Origin: Anaerococcus octavius
GTDB lineage: Bacteria > Bacillota > Clostridia > Tissierellales > Peptoniphilaceae
Direction: 5' to 3'
Length of the DNA: 64,000 nucleotides
Assembly: GCF_900445265.1 (NCBI RefSeq)
Contig: NZ_UFTA01000002.1
Coordinates: 1,364,001 to 1,428,000 of the forward strand
The position numbers and the translations under genes were made by a program. Below are positions 17,352 to 26,213 of the stretch, piece by piece. Numbering within the stretch: the stretch's first letter is position 1; each line of letters begins with the position of its first letter. Below the pieces are notes generated by a model, which saw only the letters and a program-made list of their open reading frames with translations, did not search any database and was not told the origin of the DNA.

Positions 17352-17918
17352 ATGGCAAAAGTTTTATTATATAATGTAAATGAAAATTATGATATAGAAA
17401 AGTTTGAATTATTAGCAATAAAAAATAAAGTTCAAATCATACGTGCAGAAAAAGAAGATAGCGATCAATATATAGGATATCTTCTAGGATATGATGGTTT
17501 TAAAAAAAGAGATACACAATTAGAGATGGATCCAGACTTAGATTTTCCATTCATATTGTTTGTAAATTTCGATCGTGATCAATTGTTCGAGTTTTTAGAT
17601 CAAATGAGAGAAAATGGACTCGCTATTCAACATAAGGCTGGTGAAACAGAAAACAATGTAAAATGGACTTTAAGGGAGCTTTTAATAGAAAATGACCGTG
17701 AAGGAAAAATGATGGGTCTTATTCATAAAATAAATAGTTTAGTTGAAAGAGCCTCTTTCTTAAAAAACCAATATGGTGAAGATAAAAAACTTGCAGAACT
17801 AATTGATGAAATGCAAGCATACTTCGATGATTCTAGCCTGTTTGAATTTGAAGTGGCTAAAAATTATTATGAAAAATTAAAAGAAGAAGTTAAGAGAGTA
17901 GAAAGTGAAAATAATTAA
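17352..17918 (+). CDS. DUF3783-domain protein
   Basis: The N-terminal half (residues about 1-90) resembles DUF3783 proteins of clostridia-like Bacillota: it starts KVLLYNVNENYDIEKFE and has the FILFVNFDRDQLFEFLDQMR segment near residue 70. The second half is charged and helical, ending in a probable coiled coil (LIDEMQAYFDD and NYYEKLKEEVKRVESEN). No catalytic motif, membrane helix or signal peptide is evident. Function is unknown. GCGAGG precedes the ATG, and the gene ends in a compact terminator. Confidence 0.75.
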   Translation: MAKVLLYNVNENYDIEKFELLAIKNKVQIIRAEKEDSDQYIGYLLGYDGFKKRDTQLEMDPDLDFPFILFVNFDRDQLFEFLDQMRENGLAIQHKAGETENNVKWTLRELLIENDREGKMMGLIHKINSLVERASFLKNQYGEDKKLAELIDEMQAYFDDSSLFEFEVAKNYYEKLKEEVKRVESENN

Positions 17919-17941
17919 GAGTTAGTTTTCAACTAACTCTT
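17917..17941. terminator. Compact bidirectional terminator
   Basis: AAGAGTTAGTT (17917-17927) and AACTAACTCTT (17931-17941) with a 3-nt loop, followed by a T run. It includes the end of the antiporter gene on the opposite strand, so both convergent genes share it. Confidence 0.9.
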
Positions 17942-19111
17942 TTTTAATAATTTTTTATAAGTTTTATCGGTTAAAATAGCACCCAGAGGAGCTGTAAGTA
18001 AAATCGCAATTACCGATACTGATAAAATTAAATTTCCAGAATTAAGTCCCATTGATAAGGCAACAGGTCCAATTGCCGCTTGAACAGTTGCCTTTGGTAA
18101 ATATGCAAAAGAAGTAAAGACTCTTTCATTTTTGTCTAGATTTGTGCCAATGAGCGAAATATTTACCCCAATCATTCTAAATATCAGACCTATAATTATT
18201 AATAAAACAGCTAACAATCCAGCTTCTTTTATATAAGCCAAGTCCACAGAAATACCAACTAAAACAAATAAAAATAATTCAAAAATCTTCCACAATCTAT
18301 TATAAGTTCCTAATAATTCCTTAGCCATCTTAGAATCTATTCTATTGATTACAATTCCAGCTGCCATAATAGCTATCAAAGCAGACATAGCAATATATGG
18401 TTCTATTAAACTTTGTAATTTTAGCATTAAAAATGAAAGACTTACAAAAATCATAGTTTTATAGATCTCATTTATATTTATTTTTTCAAATATAAAAACA
18501 AAAATTTTCCCTATTATTATCCCCAAAAAAATACCAGTAATTATTGATATAGGAATATTTAAAAAACTCATAGCAGAAAGTTTGCCTCCAGTTTTTAATG
18601 CTAAAAACGATGAAAAAAACACTATTACAAAAACATCATCTACACTTGCTCCAGCCAAAATCATTTCTGGAATATTTTTATCTCCTCCATAGCCTTCATT
18701 AATTAATTTTATCATACGAGGCACTACAATAGCTGGGCTAACAGCAGAAAGAACTGCCGCCATAATGCCTGCATCAATGGTATCTATATTAAAAAATTTC
18801 TGAGAAAAAAATATTATAGCAAGCATTTCTATACTAGCTGGCACAAAGCTAAGCAAAATAGCAGGTCGTCCAACTTTTTTTAATTTATCAAAATTTAAAG
18901 AAAGTCCTGCACGAGTCAAAATAACTACAAGAGCAATTTGCCTTAAATCAGCAGATAAATTTATAATAGTATCACTAACTATATTTAATTGATGGGGACT
19001 GATTATAATGCCTGCCATAAGCATACCAATAATGGGCGCAAGTCCCATTTTTTCAAAAACTTTTGCAAATACTATTCCTAATAAAAATATAACAGCTATA
19101 TCAGTTAACAT
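17933..19111 (-). CDS. Cation/proton antiporter (Na_H_Exchanger family) under fluoride control
   Basis: A 392-residue membrane protein with about 12 hydrophobic segments and no C-terminal regulatory domain. The conserved ASVDDVFVIVFFSSF segment near residue 153 contains the paired Asp residues expected at the ion-binding site, and LTRAGLSLNFDKL near 85 and LVGISVDLAYI near 290 fit the family. Fluoride riboswitches in other bacteria are known to control antiporters as well as CrcB/CLC-F channels. The upstream riboswitch and terminator therefore suggest a role in fluoride or acid-linked ion stress. Ion specificity is not evident. Confidence 0.9.
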   Translation of the reverse strand: MLTDIAVIFLLGIVFAKVFEKMGLAPIIGMLMAGIIISPHQLNIVSDTIINLSADLRQIALVVILTRAGLSLNFDKLKKVGRPAILLSFVPASIEMLAIIFFSQKFFNIDTIDAGIMAAVLSAVSPAIVVPRMIKLINEGYGGDKNIPEMILAGASVDDVFVIVFFSSFLALKTGGKLSAMSFLNIPISIITGIFLGIIIGKIFVFIFEKININEIYKTMIFVSLSFLMLKLQSLIEPYIAMSALIAIMAAGIVINRIDSKMAKELLGTYNRLWKIFELFLFVLVGISVDLAYIKEAGLLAVLLIIIGLIFRMIGVNISLIGTNLDKNERVFTSFAYLPKATVQAAIGPVALSMGLNSGNLILSVSVIAILLTAPLGAILTDKTYKKLLKKS

Positions 19112-19134
19112 ATAATCTCCTTAAAAATAAAAAA

Positions 19135-19215
19135 AGCCAATGATCCTGCATATGCAGAAGTCATTAGCTAATAGCGGTTCTAGATTTCTCTATGGAAGAA
19201 CTTCATTTCCCACTC
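19135..19215 (-). ncRNA. Fluoride riboswitch (crcB motif) with terminator
   Basis: Read on the minus strand, the hallmark pieces occur in the right order: P1 GGAA/UUCC (19210-19207 with 19197-19194) closing the loop AUGAAGUUC; a UAGA-GAAA-UCUA hairpin (19192-19181); AACCGC (19179-19174); P3 GCU/AGC; then UAAUGACUUCU. The pseudoknot pairs GAAG (19204-19201) with CUUC (19160-19157), replacing the common GGAG/CUCC. The 3' part is shared with a long hairpin (19135-19169: AGCUAAUGACUUCUGCA with UGCAGGAUCAUUGGCU) followed by a U run, which is a terminator. Fluoride binding should hold the aptamer and permit read-through into the antiporter gene. Confidence 0.9.
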
Positions 19216-19231
19216 TAATTTTTGTTAATTT

Positions 19232-19260
19232 ATTATACTATTTTAAACAAAATATGCAAA
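19232..19260 (-). promoter_or_regulatory. Promoter of the riboswitch-antiporter transcript
   Basis: TTTGCA (19260-19255), 17-nt spacer and TATAAT (19237-19232) on the minus strand. Transcription would start near 19225, about 10 nt before the aptamer. Confidence 0.7.
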
Positions 19261-19266
19261 TAAAAT

Positions 19267-19296
19267 TTGACTTTTTTTATCAAATGGATTTATAAT
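19267..19296 (+). promoter_or_regulatory. Promoter of the YjiH-like gene
   Basis: TTGACT (19267-19272), 18-nt spacer and TATAAT (19291-19296); a second TATAAT is at 19298-19303. It diverges from the riboswitch promoter. Confidence 0.65.
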
Positions 19297-19346
19297 TTAT
19301 AATATATAGTAGTTTATTCAACTTATAAATAAATAAGGAGAATAAT

Positions 19347-20486
19347 ATGAAAAGAAAATATGTGAAATCAATTGGCACAGAGAACTGGATCTTTGTTATA
19401 ATTTTCTTTGGATTCTTTATTCCAATTGGAAAAGTGATGGGCGTTTCTAATATGTTATCCACTATGATGAACGAAGCATACGATTTACTAATCAATACTT
19501 GCTTATACATAATGGCGATTTCAGTTATTACAGGTGCTTTGTCAGCAATTTTCTCAGAATTTGGTTTTATAACTTTAATTGATAAAATATTATCAAAGAT
19601 TATGAAGCCTATCTATAACCTACCTGGAGCAGCATCTCTTGGTATTATTAATTGCTACTTATCAGATAATCCATCTATACTAACTCTAGCTCACGAAGAT
19701 AATTTTAAATCTTTATTTAAAAAATATCAATTGCCATCTTTGACAAATCTTGGAACTTCATTTGGTATGGGACTTATAGTTACAACAACTCTTAGTTCTC
19801 TACCTATTAATGGAGCTGGAAAAGCAGCAATTATTGGTAATCTTGGAGCTATAATAGGTTCAATTGTAAGTGTTAGACTTATGCAACATTTTACAAAAAA
19901 AGCTTATGGTACTGAAGAAATGATAGAAGTTCAGTCCTTAAAGGATGTTCCATCTGATTCTAGATTAATCAGAAATGGTTCTGTTGGTTCAAGATTTATT
20001 GAAGCATTACTTGATGGAGGAAAGGTTGGAGTCGAAATGGGTATTTCTATAATTCCTGGAGTTATAGGAATCTGTACATTCATAATGCTTTTAACAAACT
20101 CTGTAGGGGCTGATGGTGTATATACAGGTGCTGCCAATGAGGGTGTTGCTGTTTTCCCATGGATTGGAAATAAATTATCCTTTATATTAAATCCATTATT
20201 TGGCTTTAATTATTCAGAATCAATATCTGTTCCAATAACAGCTTTAGGATCTGCTGGTGCAGCTATGGGACTTGTTAAAAATTTAGTTGAAAATAATCTA
20301 GCAACTACAAATGATCTAGCAGTATTTACAGCTATTTGTATGTGTTGGTCAGGTTATCTATCAACACACGTTGCTATGATGGATGCAATTGGAACAAAAG
20401 AATTAACAGGTTCTGCGATTCTTTCTCATACAATAGGTGGAATAGTCGCTGGAGTATCAGCACATTTATTATTTATGCTCATGTAG
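19347..20486 (+). CDS. YjiH-family membrane protein with nucleoside-recognition (Gate) domain
   Basis: The 379-residue protein has about nine membrane helices and two Gate-type repeats; diagnostic stretches are YLSDNPSILTLAHEDNF near residue 110 and CMCWSGYLSTHVAMMDAIG near 333. It resembles the YjiH family, which belongs to the nucleoside recognition domain group whose transport substrate is not established. AAGGAG precedes the ATG. It is a single gene with its own promoter; no partner suggests a substrate. Confidence 0.82.
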   Translation: MKRKYVKSIGTENWIFVIIFFGFFIPIGKVMGVSNMLSTMMNEAYDLLINTCLYIMAISVITGALSAIFSEFGFITLIDKILSKIMKPIYNLPGAASLGIINCYLSDNPSILTLAHEDNFKSLFKKYQLPSLTNLGTSFGMGLIVTTTLSSLPINGAGKAAIIGNLGAIIGSIVSVRLMQHFTKKAYGTEEMIEVQSLKDVPSDSRLIRNGSVGSRFIEALLDGGKVGVEMGISIIPGVIGICTFIMLLTNSVGADGVYTGAANEGVAVFPWIGNKLSFILNPLFGFNYSESISVPITALGSAGAAMGLVKNLVENNLATTNDLAVFTAICMCWSGYLSTHVAMMDAIGTKELTGSAILSHTIGGIVAGVSAHLLFMLM

Positions 20487-20712
20487 TTAATATATAAGTA
20501 TACAAAATTCTTTCAATAAAACTATAAAATTATAACTATTATAGCTAATAAAATCAATATCATTAATATATTGTAAAAATCACATTTATTTATAAAATTT
20601 TATAAGTTTTTAAACTAGTATATATATTTTTATTTTATTTTAAATAAAAATAATAAATGGAGGGGTTCTTCTAATCCCTCCATTTAACTGGCTAGATATT
20701 ATTTCTAAATTA
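20487..20712. other. AT-rich intergenic region
   Basis: Between the YjiH-like gene and the RNase H gene. Apart from the terminator at 20654-20686 the 226 nt are almost pure A and T with no convincing ORF or RNA. Confidence 0.6.
20654..20686 (-). terminator. Terminator of the phosphatase-deoC-amylase-RNase H operon
   Basis: TAAATGGAGGG (20654-20664) and CCCTCCATTTA (20676-20686), 11 bp, 11-nt loop. On the minus strand the stem is followed by TTATTTTTATTTA. On the plus strand no T run follows. Confidence 0.8.
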
Positions 20713-21303
20713 TTATTTTATATAAATCCCACAAGCAGTTTTGGCCAAAGCATCTGCTCTATCATTATATTTATCATTGGAATGACCTTTCACTTTTACA
20801 AAATCTATTTTTATATTTTTTCTAGCTTCTTCAATAAATTTTTTATAAGATTTTGTCAAATCATTATTAGCTTTCCATTCACCTGTTGCCCAAGATGAAA
20901 TGCCTTGGTAGTCGTGATATATTATTATTTGATTTTTTTTATCTTCTATAGCTTTTTCTATGGCAAGTTCACTTGCTTTTACTTCACCTGCGACATTCCT
21001 ATGGCTATAGTAGGCATCATCAAAAGTTTTCATTAGCTCTATTTCATTCGCAGCTGTTATATATACCACTCCTGCCCCATATGTTTTTGTTTTTTGATTA
21101 TATGAACCATCTACATAGGCAATTACTGCATTTTTTCCTATATTTATTTCTTCTTTTTGACCTTCCATAAATTTGTTTGCTTCATCTAGGGTTTTAAAAG
21201 ATTTATAAATTGCTCCACTATAACCTTTTACCTCTTTTAAACAAGAATCCCAGGATGTATATATCCCAGGATTTCTGCCTTTTTTTACTGCGTAATATTT
21301 CAT
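20713..21303 (-). CDS. rnhA: Ribonuclease H1 with N-terminal hybrid-binding domain
   Basis: The N-terminal 45 residues (KYYAVKKGRNPGIYTSWDSC...GAIYKSFKTLDEANKFM) are the caulimovirus viroplasmin/RHBD type hybrid-binding domain. The catalytic domain follows with the DEDD set: AYVDGSYN, GEVKASELAIE, IIYHDYQGI and DRADALAKTA. It cleaves RNA in RNA-DNA hybrids. The ATG at 21303 overlaps the amylase stop as ATGA; a TTG at 21324 is also open but adds an unlikely leader. No strong ribosome binding site is present, consistent with coupling to the amylase gene. Confidence 0.95.
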   Translation of the reverse strand: MKYYAVKKGRNPGIYTSWDSCLKEVKGYSGAIYKSFKTLDEANKFMEGQKEEINIGKNAVIAYVDGSYNQKTKTYGAGVVYITAANEIELMKTFDDAYYSHRNVAGEVKASELAIEKAIEDKKNQIIIYHDYQGISSWATGEWKANNDLTKSYKKFIEEARKNIKIDFVKVKGHSNDKYNDRADALAKTACGIYIK

Positions 21304-22751
21304 AGCGTTTCTTTGTTTGCCCAATATGTCACTTGTCCTGGGCCAACTGTGAATACTCCGTTTCCTTGTTCATCAATTATTACATCTTCATTTTTTCCAG
21401 AAAGATCTACATAGCTTGCTCCTGCTTCAGATTCTCCCACATGCATTTGTTTTTCTGCCATATCTCTTATAGAAATTAAAACGGCAAGCGGCTTGTGTTC
21501 ATCATCTCCACGTCTTACCCAACCTATAACTGCTGGATCATCAAAATAATCATCTTGCTCGCCATAATTATAATTTTTACGAACTCTTATCATATTATTT
21601 ATCATTTCTTCTAGAGGATCTTTTTTTACTGGTCCACATAAACCGTAATAATCTCCGGCAAAGGCACATGGATACCCATCTTTTCTAAATAATATCAAAG
21701 CATAGGCTATTTCTTTAAACCAATCTTCTACCCAAGATTCTAATCCTTGACCTGGTTGGCTATCATGATTATCTACAAATGTTACCGCTTGTTCTGGGAA
21801 ATCTTTTACGATTGTATTATCAAATATTTTTCTCATATCATAATTGCCCATGGATTTGCTTGCTTCTTCCATATGAAAATGCAATGGGACATCAAATAGA
21901 TCTACTTGATAGTCTGTAGTTTTTAGATACTCTTCGATAGTTTCTTTAGAATATTGCCAAAACTCTCCAAATAAATAAAAATTATCTATGCCTTTTTCGT
22001 CTATTATATGACTGGAAAGATCATTGATAAAGCTTTCTGATATATGTTTTAAAGCATCATAACGAAATCCGTCGACTTTGGTTTCACCTATAAACCAATC
22101 AGCCCATTTAAATAACTCTTCACGTACTTCTGGGTGCTTGTGATCAATGTCGTTATTCATCAAATAATCAAAATTTCCTTTTTCATTAGAAACATCTTTA
22201 TCCCAATATTTACCTTCTCCAACTATTCGATAAATTGCAGATGTATCTGTTAGATCATCATGGTCTACACCTGTAAAATGATACCAGTGCCATTGCATTT
22301 CAGAATATTTTCCTTTTCTACCTGGAAATGTAAAATGTGTCCATGCTTGTATATCATGTGCTTCTGAAACGTCTTGATTACGATTGTTTTGATCAACCAT
22401 TATGGCTTGGAATTTTTCTTTTTCATCTCCACTACCCTTGTGATTTAAAACTACATCCGCATAGCATTTTATGCCTGCATCATGAAGGGCATCAATTGCC
22501 TCATGCAATTCTTCTTTTGTGCCATATTTGGTTCTTACTGTTCCTTTTTGGTCAAATTCTCCCAAATCCCAAAGGTCATATGCTCCATAGCCAACATCCA
22601 TATCTGACCCACCCTTGGTCATTGGTGGTAGCCAAAGTGCATCTATTCCATTTTCTTTTAATTTTTTTGCATTTTTAACTAGATTTCTATAAAAACTGCC
22701 ATCAGATGGGGTATCCCATTCGAAGGCTTGCATCATTACTTCGTTTGCCAT
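21300..22751 (-). CDS. Cytoplasmic alpha-amylase (GH13)
   Basis: The four conserved GH13 regions are present in order: DVVLNH near residue 100, GFRYDALKH (nucleophile Asp) near 230, LFGEFW (acid/base Glu) near 260 and FVDNHDSQ (third Asp) near 325. There is no signal peptide, so it acts inside the cell on glycogen or imported maltodextrins, as AmyA/AmyS-type enzymes do. The start at 22751 (MANEVMMQAFEWD) matches relatives; a further in-frame start at 22769 would overlap deoC. It lies 8 nt after deoC. Confidence 0.95.
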   Translation of the reverse strand: MANEVMMQAFEWDTPSDGSFYRNLVKNAKKLKENGIDALWLPPMTKGGSDMDVGYGAYDLWDLGEFDQKGTVRTKYGTKEELHEAIDALHDAGIKCYADVVLNHKGSGDEKEKFQAIMVDQNNRNQDVSEAHDIQAWTHFTFPGRKGKYSEMQWHWYHFTGVDHDDLTDTSAIYRIVGEGKYWDKDVSNEKGNFDYLMNNDIDHKHPEVREELFKWADWFIGETKVDGFRYDALKHISESFINDLSSHIIDEKGIDNFYLFGEFWQYSKETIEEYLKTTDYQVDLFDVPLHFHMEEASKSMGNYDMRKIFDNTIVKDFPEQAVTFVDNHDSQPGQGLESWVEDWFKEIAYALILFRKDGYPCAFAGDYYGLCGPVKKDPLEEMINNMIRVRKNYNYGEQDDYFDDPAVIGWVRRGDDEHKPLAVLISIRDMAEKQMHVGESEAGASYVDLSGKNEDVIIDEQGNGVFTVGPGQVTYWANKETL

Positions 22752-22759
22752 ATTTTTTC

Positions 22760-23392
22760 CTATTTGCAAATATCTATTGATTGGCTTGCACCAATTCTAC
22801 TTGCACCATTTTCTACCATTTCTAAAGCTTCTTTCTTAGAATGAATGCCACCACTTGCTTTTACTCCAACATCTGGTCCTACTGTTTTTCTCATAAGAGC
22901 TATATCGCTTGCATTTGCTCCTCCTGTTGAAAATCCTGTAGAAGTTTTTACAAAATCTGCACCAGCTTTTACTGAAAGATCACAAGCTTTTACAATTTCT
23001 TCTTCATTGAGAAGGCAGGTTTCTATGATTACTTTTAAAACTTTGTCACCACAAGCCTCTTTAACTGCTTTTATATCTTCTAGTACGTACTCATAGTTGC
23101 CTTCTTTTAATCGACCAATTTCTAATACCATATCAATTTCGCTTGCACCATCCTCGATGGCACATTTTGCTTCATAAGCTTTTGCACGAGTTGCCATGGC
23201 ACCTAAGGGAAATCCTACAACTGTAGCAATTCTTACTTGATCATTATATTCTTTTATAAACTTTACAAATGAAGAATTTACACATACACTAAAGAAATCA
23301 TTTGCTATTGCTTCATCCACCAATTTTTTTATTTGTGCTGTTGTTGCATCAGCTTTTAAATTTGTATGGTCAATAAGTCTATTTAATTGCAT
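22760..23392 (-). CDS. deoC: Deoxyribose-phosphate aldolase
   Basis: Class I aldolase splitting 2-deoxyribose 5-phosphate into glyceraldehyde 3-phosphate and acetaldehyde. Schiff-base lysine is in [12 protein letters not shown] near residue 150, the proton-relay lysine in [10 protein letters not shown] near 178 and the acidic residue in [10 protein letters not shown] near 88. At 210 residues it has normal length. It directly follows the phosphatase stop codon and its Shine-Dalgarno (AGGAG) lies inside that gene, so the two are translated together. Confidence 0.96.
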   Translation of the reverse strand: MQLNRLIDHTNLKADATTAQIKKLVDEAIANDFFSVCVNSSFVKFIKEYNDQVRIATVVGFPLGAMATRAKAYEAKCAIEDGASEIDMVLEIGRLKEGNYEYVLEDIKAVKEACGDKVLKVIIETCLLNEEEIVKACDLSVKAGADFVKTSTGFSTGGANASDIALMRKTVGPDVGVKASGGIHSKKEALEMVENGASRIGASQSIDICK

Positions 23393-24487
23393 TTAATTCT
23401 CCTTATATGAAATCATTGCTAGGGTTATATCGTCTTCTTGCTCTCCCCAGGTAAAATTATCGATTTCTTTATAAATCTTATTTAAATCCTTGTATTTACA
23501 GAAAGTTGCTTGTAATTTTTCTAAACCAAATTCTTTTTTATCTTCATTACTCGCTTCTATCGCACCATCAGTGAAAAATAAAATTTTATCACCATCGCTA
23601 AGGATAGTTTTTCTCTCACTGTAGACATCCGGCTCAATTATATTTGAAATCATTCTACCATTTGCATGCAAAAACTCACTTTGTCCACTATTTTTTTTAT
23701 ACATCATAGGTGGGCAATTATGACCAGCATTAGAATAAACTAAACTATTATCCCTAAAATCAAATATACCTAGCCATGCTGTAAAATATTGAGATGAATC
23801 CATTTCAAGTTCAAAGAATCTTTTGCGTAGTTTTAAAAGAGCGTCTGATGGTGTAAAATCCGGATGTTTATCGAAAATAGAAAATATTGAAACTTTAATA
23901 AACATAGTCATTATAGATGCTTTTACTCCATGCCCCATAACATCTGCAATGTAGAAAGCATATTTATTATCATCAATCTTAACTATATCATATAGGTCAC
24001 CAGAGACATTCTCACTTGGAATATATATACCATTCAAATATAAGTTACCGTAAATACGATCTTTGGGTATGATAGATGATTGGACTTTCCTAACAAATCT
24101 AATATCGTCTAGCATAGATCTATTTGCATCAAAAAGTTCAATTTTCATCATAGTTTCTCGGGTAATATCTCGAAAAACTTCAACTATACCAGTATAGCTA
24201 TCATCTATAAAAATAGGTGATGCTTTGATGCTATAATATCTATTAGAAATTAATTTTTCTTCGACAACTGTTGTATCTCTAATGGCTTCATTTTCAGAAG
24301 ATAAATTTAAGGGTAGATTTTCATGTAGGTATATTTCTAAATCTTCGGACTTTTCTCTGGCATCTTTTAAAGATTGGTTAATAAAAATTACTTGACCATC
24401 AGGATCAACAATACGCACCCAATCATCCATTGAATTGAACACTGCAAAATTTGATTCGTTTAATTTATCTACAAGTGCTTTTTCCAT
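23393..24487 (-). CDS. PAS-domain PP2C phosphatase of the SpoIIE/RsbU type
   Basis: A PAS domain at about residues 10-120 (VRIVDPDGQVIFINQSL, and YTGIVEVFRDITRE at its end) precedes a SpoIIE-type phosphatase domain at about 150-364. Metal-binding acidic motifs are GDLYDI, ADVMGHG, FTDGAIEASN and DDITLAMI. Such proteins dephosphorylate anti-anti-sigma factors in response to a small ligand or redox change; no anti-sigma or STAS gene is nearby. Being first in an operon with deoC, amylase and RNase H is unexpected. Confidence 0.9.
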   Translation of the reverse strand: MEKALVDKLNESNFAVFNSMDDWVRIVDPDGQVIFINQSLKDAREKSEDLEIYLHENLPLNLSSENEAIRDTTVVEEKLISNRYYSIKASPIFIDDSYTGIVEVFRDITRETMMKIELFDANRSMLDDIRFVRKVQSSIIPKDRIYGNLYLNGIYIPSENVSGDLYDIVKIDDNKYAFYIADVMGHGVKASIMTMFIKVSIFSIFDKHPDFTPSDALLKLRKRFFELEMDSSQYFTAWLGIFDFRDNSLVYSNAGHNCPPMMYKKNSGQSEFLHANGRMISNIIEPDVYSERKTILSDGDKILFFTDGAIEASNEDKKEFGLEKLQATFCKYKDLNKIYKEIDNFTWGEQEDDITLAMISYKEN

Positions 24488-24743
24488 ATAATCCGTCCCT
24501 TTTTTTGAAAATCTAAACTTACTTATTAATAACTATATCATTTTATTATTTAATTATCAAATAATTTTACTTGTCACAAAGCTTGAAATTTTAACGTTTA
24601 TTTGCAATATTTTGTAAATCAAGAAACACAAAAATATTTTTTGTTCCCAAAACTTTTAAATTTAAACATTTTTTAATATTTTTTAAAAAAAGATAGCTTA
24701 TAATAGAGCTATCTTTATATTAAACTATTTTTAAATATTATTC
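24488..24743. other. AT-rich intergenic region between murP and the phosphatase gene
   Basis: The 256 nt contain the murP terminator and presumably the promoter of the phosphatase operon. Runs of A and T near 24590-24690 prevent a confident promoter call. No ORF is seen. Confidence 0.5.
24689..24716 (-). terminator. Terminator of the mur operon
   Basis: AAAGATAGCT (24689-24698) and AGCTATCTTT (24707-24716), 10 bp, 8-nt loop, followed on the minus strand by a T-rich run. Confidence 0.85.
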
Positions 24744-26213
24744 TTATTTAAATTCAAATTTACTAGAACCATCTAGAGCTGCGCCATTTATATATTTTTC
24801 ATCTATTCCGAAGAAATATGTGAAAACAAATCCTCCAATATATCCTGATATCAACCCTAAGAGATATCCTAACCCTTTATTATTGTAAATTAATGGTATA
24901 AGAGCAAGACCTGATGGTCCAATTGCTGTTGAGCCTATGCCACCAATTGCTCCAATTACTGCTCCACCGATTCCACCGCCTATGCAAGCTGTAATAAATG
25001 CTTTGCCCATTGGTAGGGTTAGAGCATAAATAAGTGGTTCACCAATTCCTAAAAATCCTACAGGTAGTCCACCTTTGGCAATGGTTGTAATTTGTTTGTT
25101 TTTTCTACATTTTACAAGGATTGCTAGGGCGGCTCCTACTTGTCCTGCTCCTGCCATTGCAAGAATTGGTAAAAGATAAGTTGCTCCTTGTTGTTCAATC
25201 ATTGCAACGTGGATTGGTGTTAGTATTTGGTGAAGTCCAAGCATTACCATTGGTAGGAACAAAGCTCCTAGAATAAATCCTGAAATAGCTCCACCAATAT
25301 TAATTACTCCATCTATAAATCCTATAAGACCATTTGAAATAAGTCCTGCAAATGGCATTATTATAAACATTGTCAAAAGACCTACTGCTAGTAGAGATAA
25401 CATTGGTACTAAAATAATATCAAGTGAGTCTGGAATAGCTTTGTGTAGGGCATTCTCAATTTTGCTAAGTAAATAAACTGAAATTAAAACACCAATTACT
25501 CCACCTTGACCAGCTGATAGTGGTGTTCCTAAGAATAAATTGTTAATTGGCATATCTGGATTCATACCTGCTAGATAAACCATACCACCTACTACACCTC
25601 CAAGACCTTCATTTGCCCCAAAAACTTTTGCAGCATTTATACCTATAAATATATTTAAATAAGCATATAAACCGCTTTTCATTACATTTAACACTTGAAT
25701 TAAGTTTGTAACATTGTCCCCACTAATTGAACCAGCAGTTAGCATATTAGATAAAACTGACGCTATACCACCAATAAGTCCTGCACCAACAAAGGCTGGT
25801 ATAAGTGGTACAAATATAGAAGCTATGGCTGCTGTAAATTTCTTAAATCCACTTTGTTTTTGTTTTGACTTATAAGCTTCTTTATTTTCTTTAGTGGTTC
25901 TTTCTAGTCTTTCTTTATCTTTTTCTTTACTTTGATTTTTACTTGCTGCGGCTTCTTCAGATAATTTTGTATTAGAAATTGCTGCCATGGCTTTTGCAAC
26001 TTTTTCGCTTTTGCCAGGTCCTAGAACTACTTGGATTTGATCTCCGCTTACAACTCCCATTACACCTTCACGAGTTTTGATTTTTTCATAGTCCACTTTG
26101 CTATCGTCTTTTACTTTTACTCTGACTCTTGTCATGCAATTGATAACTTCTATTAGGTTGCCACTACCTCCAAAGTCATCAATTAATAATTTGGCTAAAT
26201 TATTATTATCCAT
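24744..26213 (-). CDS. murP: PTS EIIBC, N-acetylmuramic acid type
   Basis: The N-terminal EIIB domain (residues 1-80) has phosphocysteine C26 in EVINCMTRVRV. A charged linker (about 85-120, rich in Lys, Glu, Asn, Ser) leads to an EIIC domain with about ten membrane helices and the GIGEPLIYALTLP motif near 393. The EIIBC layout without EIIA and the position directly after murQ point to MurP, which imports MurNAc as its 6-phosphate. Related EIIBCs take sucrose or trehalose, so specificity rests on the operon. An EIIA must come from elsewhere; one is encoded at 57197. Confidence 0.9.
   Translation of the reverse strand: MDNNNLAKLLIDDFGGSGNLIEVINCMTRVRVKVKDDSKVDYEKIKTREGVMGVVSGDQIQVVLGPGKSEKVAKAMAAISNTKLSEEAAASKNQSKEKDKERLERTTKENKEAYKSKQKQSGFKKFTAAIASIFVPLIPAFVGAGLIGGIASVLSNMLTAGSISGDNVTNLIQVLNVMKSGLYAYLNIFIGINAAKVFGANEGLGGVVGGMVYLAGMNPDMPINNLFLGTPLSAGQGGVIGVLISVYLLSKIENALHKAIPDSLDIILVPMLSLLAVGLLTMFIIMPFAGLISNGLIGFIDGVINIGGAISGFILGALFLPMVMLGLHQILTPIHVAMIEQQGATYLLPILAMAGAGQVGAALAILVKCRKNKQITTIAKGGLPVGFLGIGEPLIYALTLPMGKAFITACIGGGIGGAVIGAIGGIGSTAIGPSGLALIPLIYNNKGLGYLLGLISGYIGGFVFTYFFGIDEKYINGAALDGSSKFEFK

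Noticed and set aside
22337-22678. Plus-strand ORF opposite the amylase gene
   Set aside because: Antisense shadow of a conserved GH13 region.
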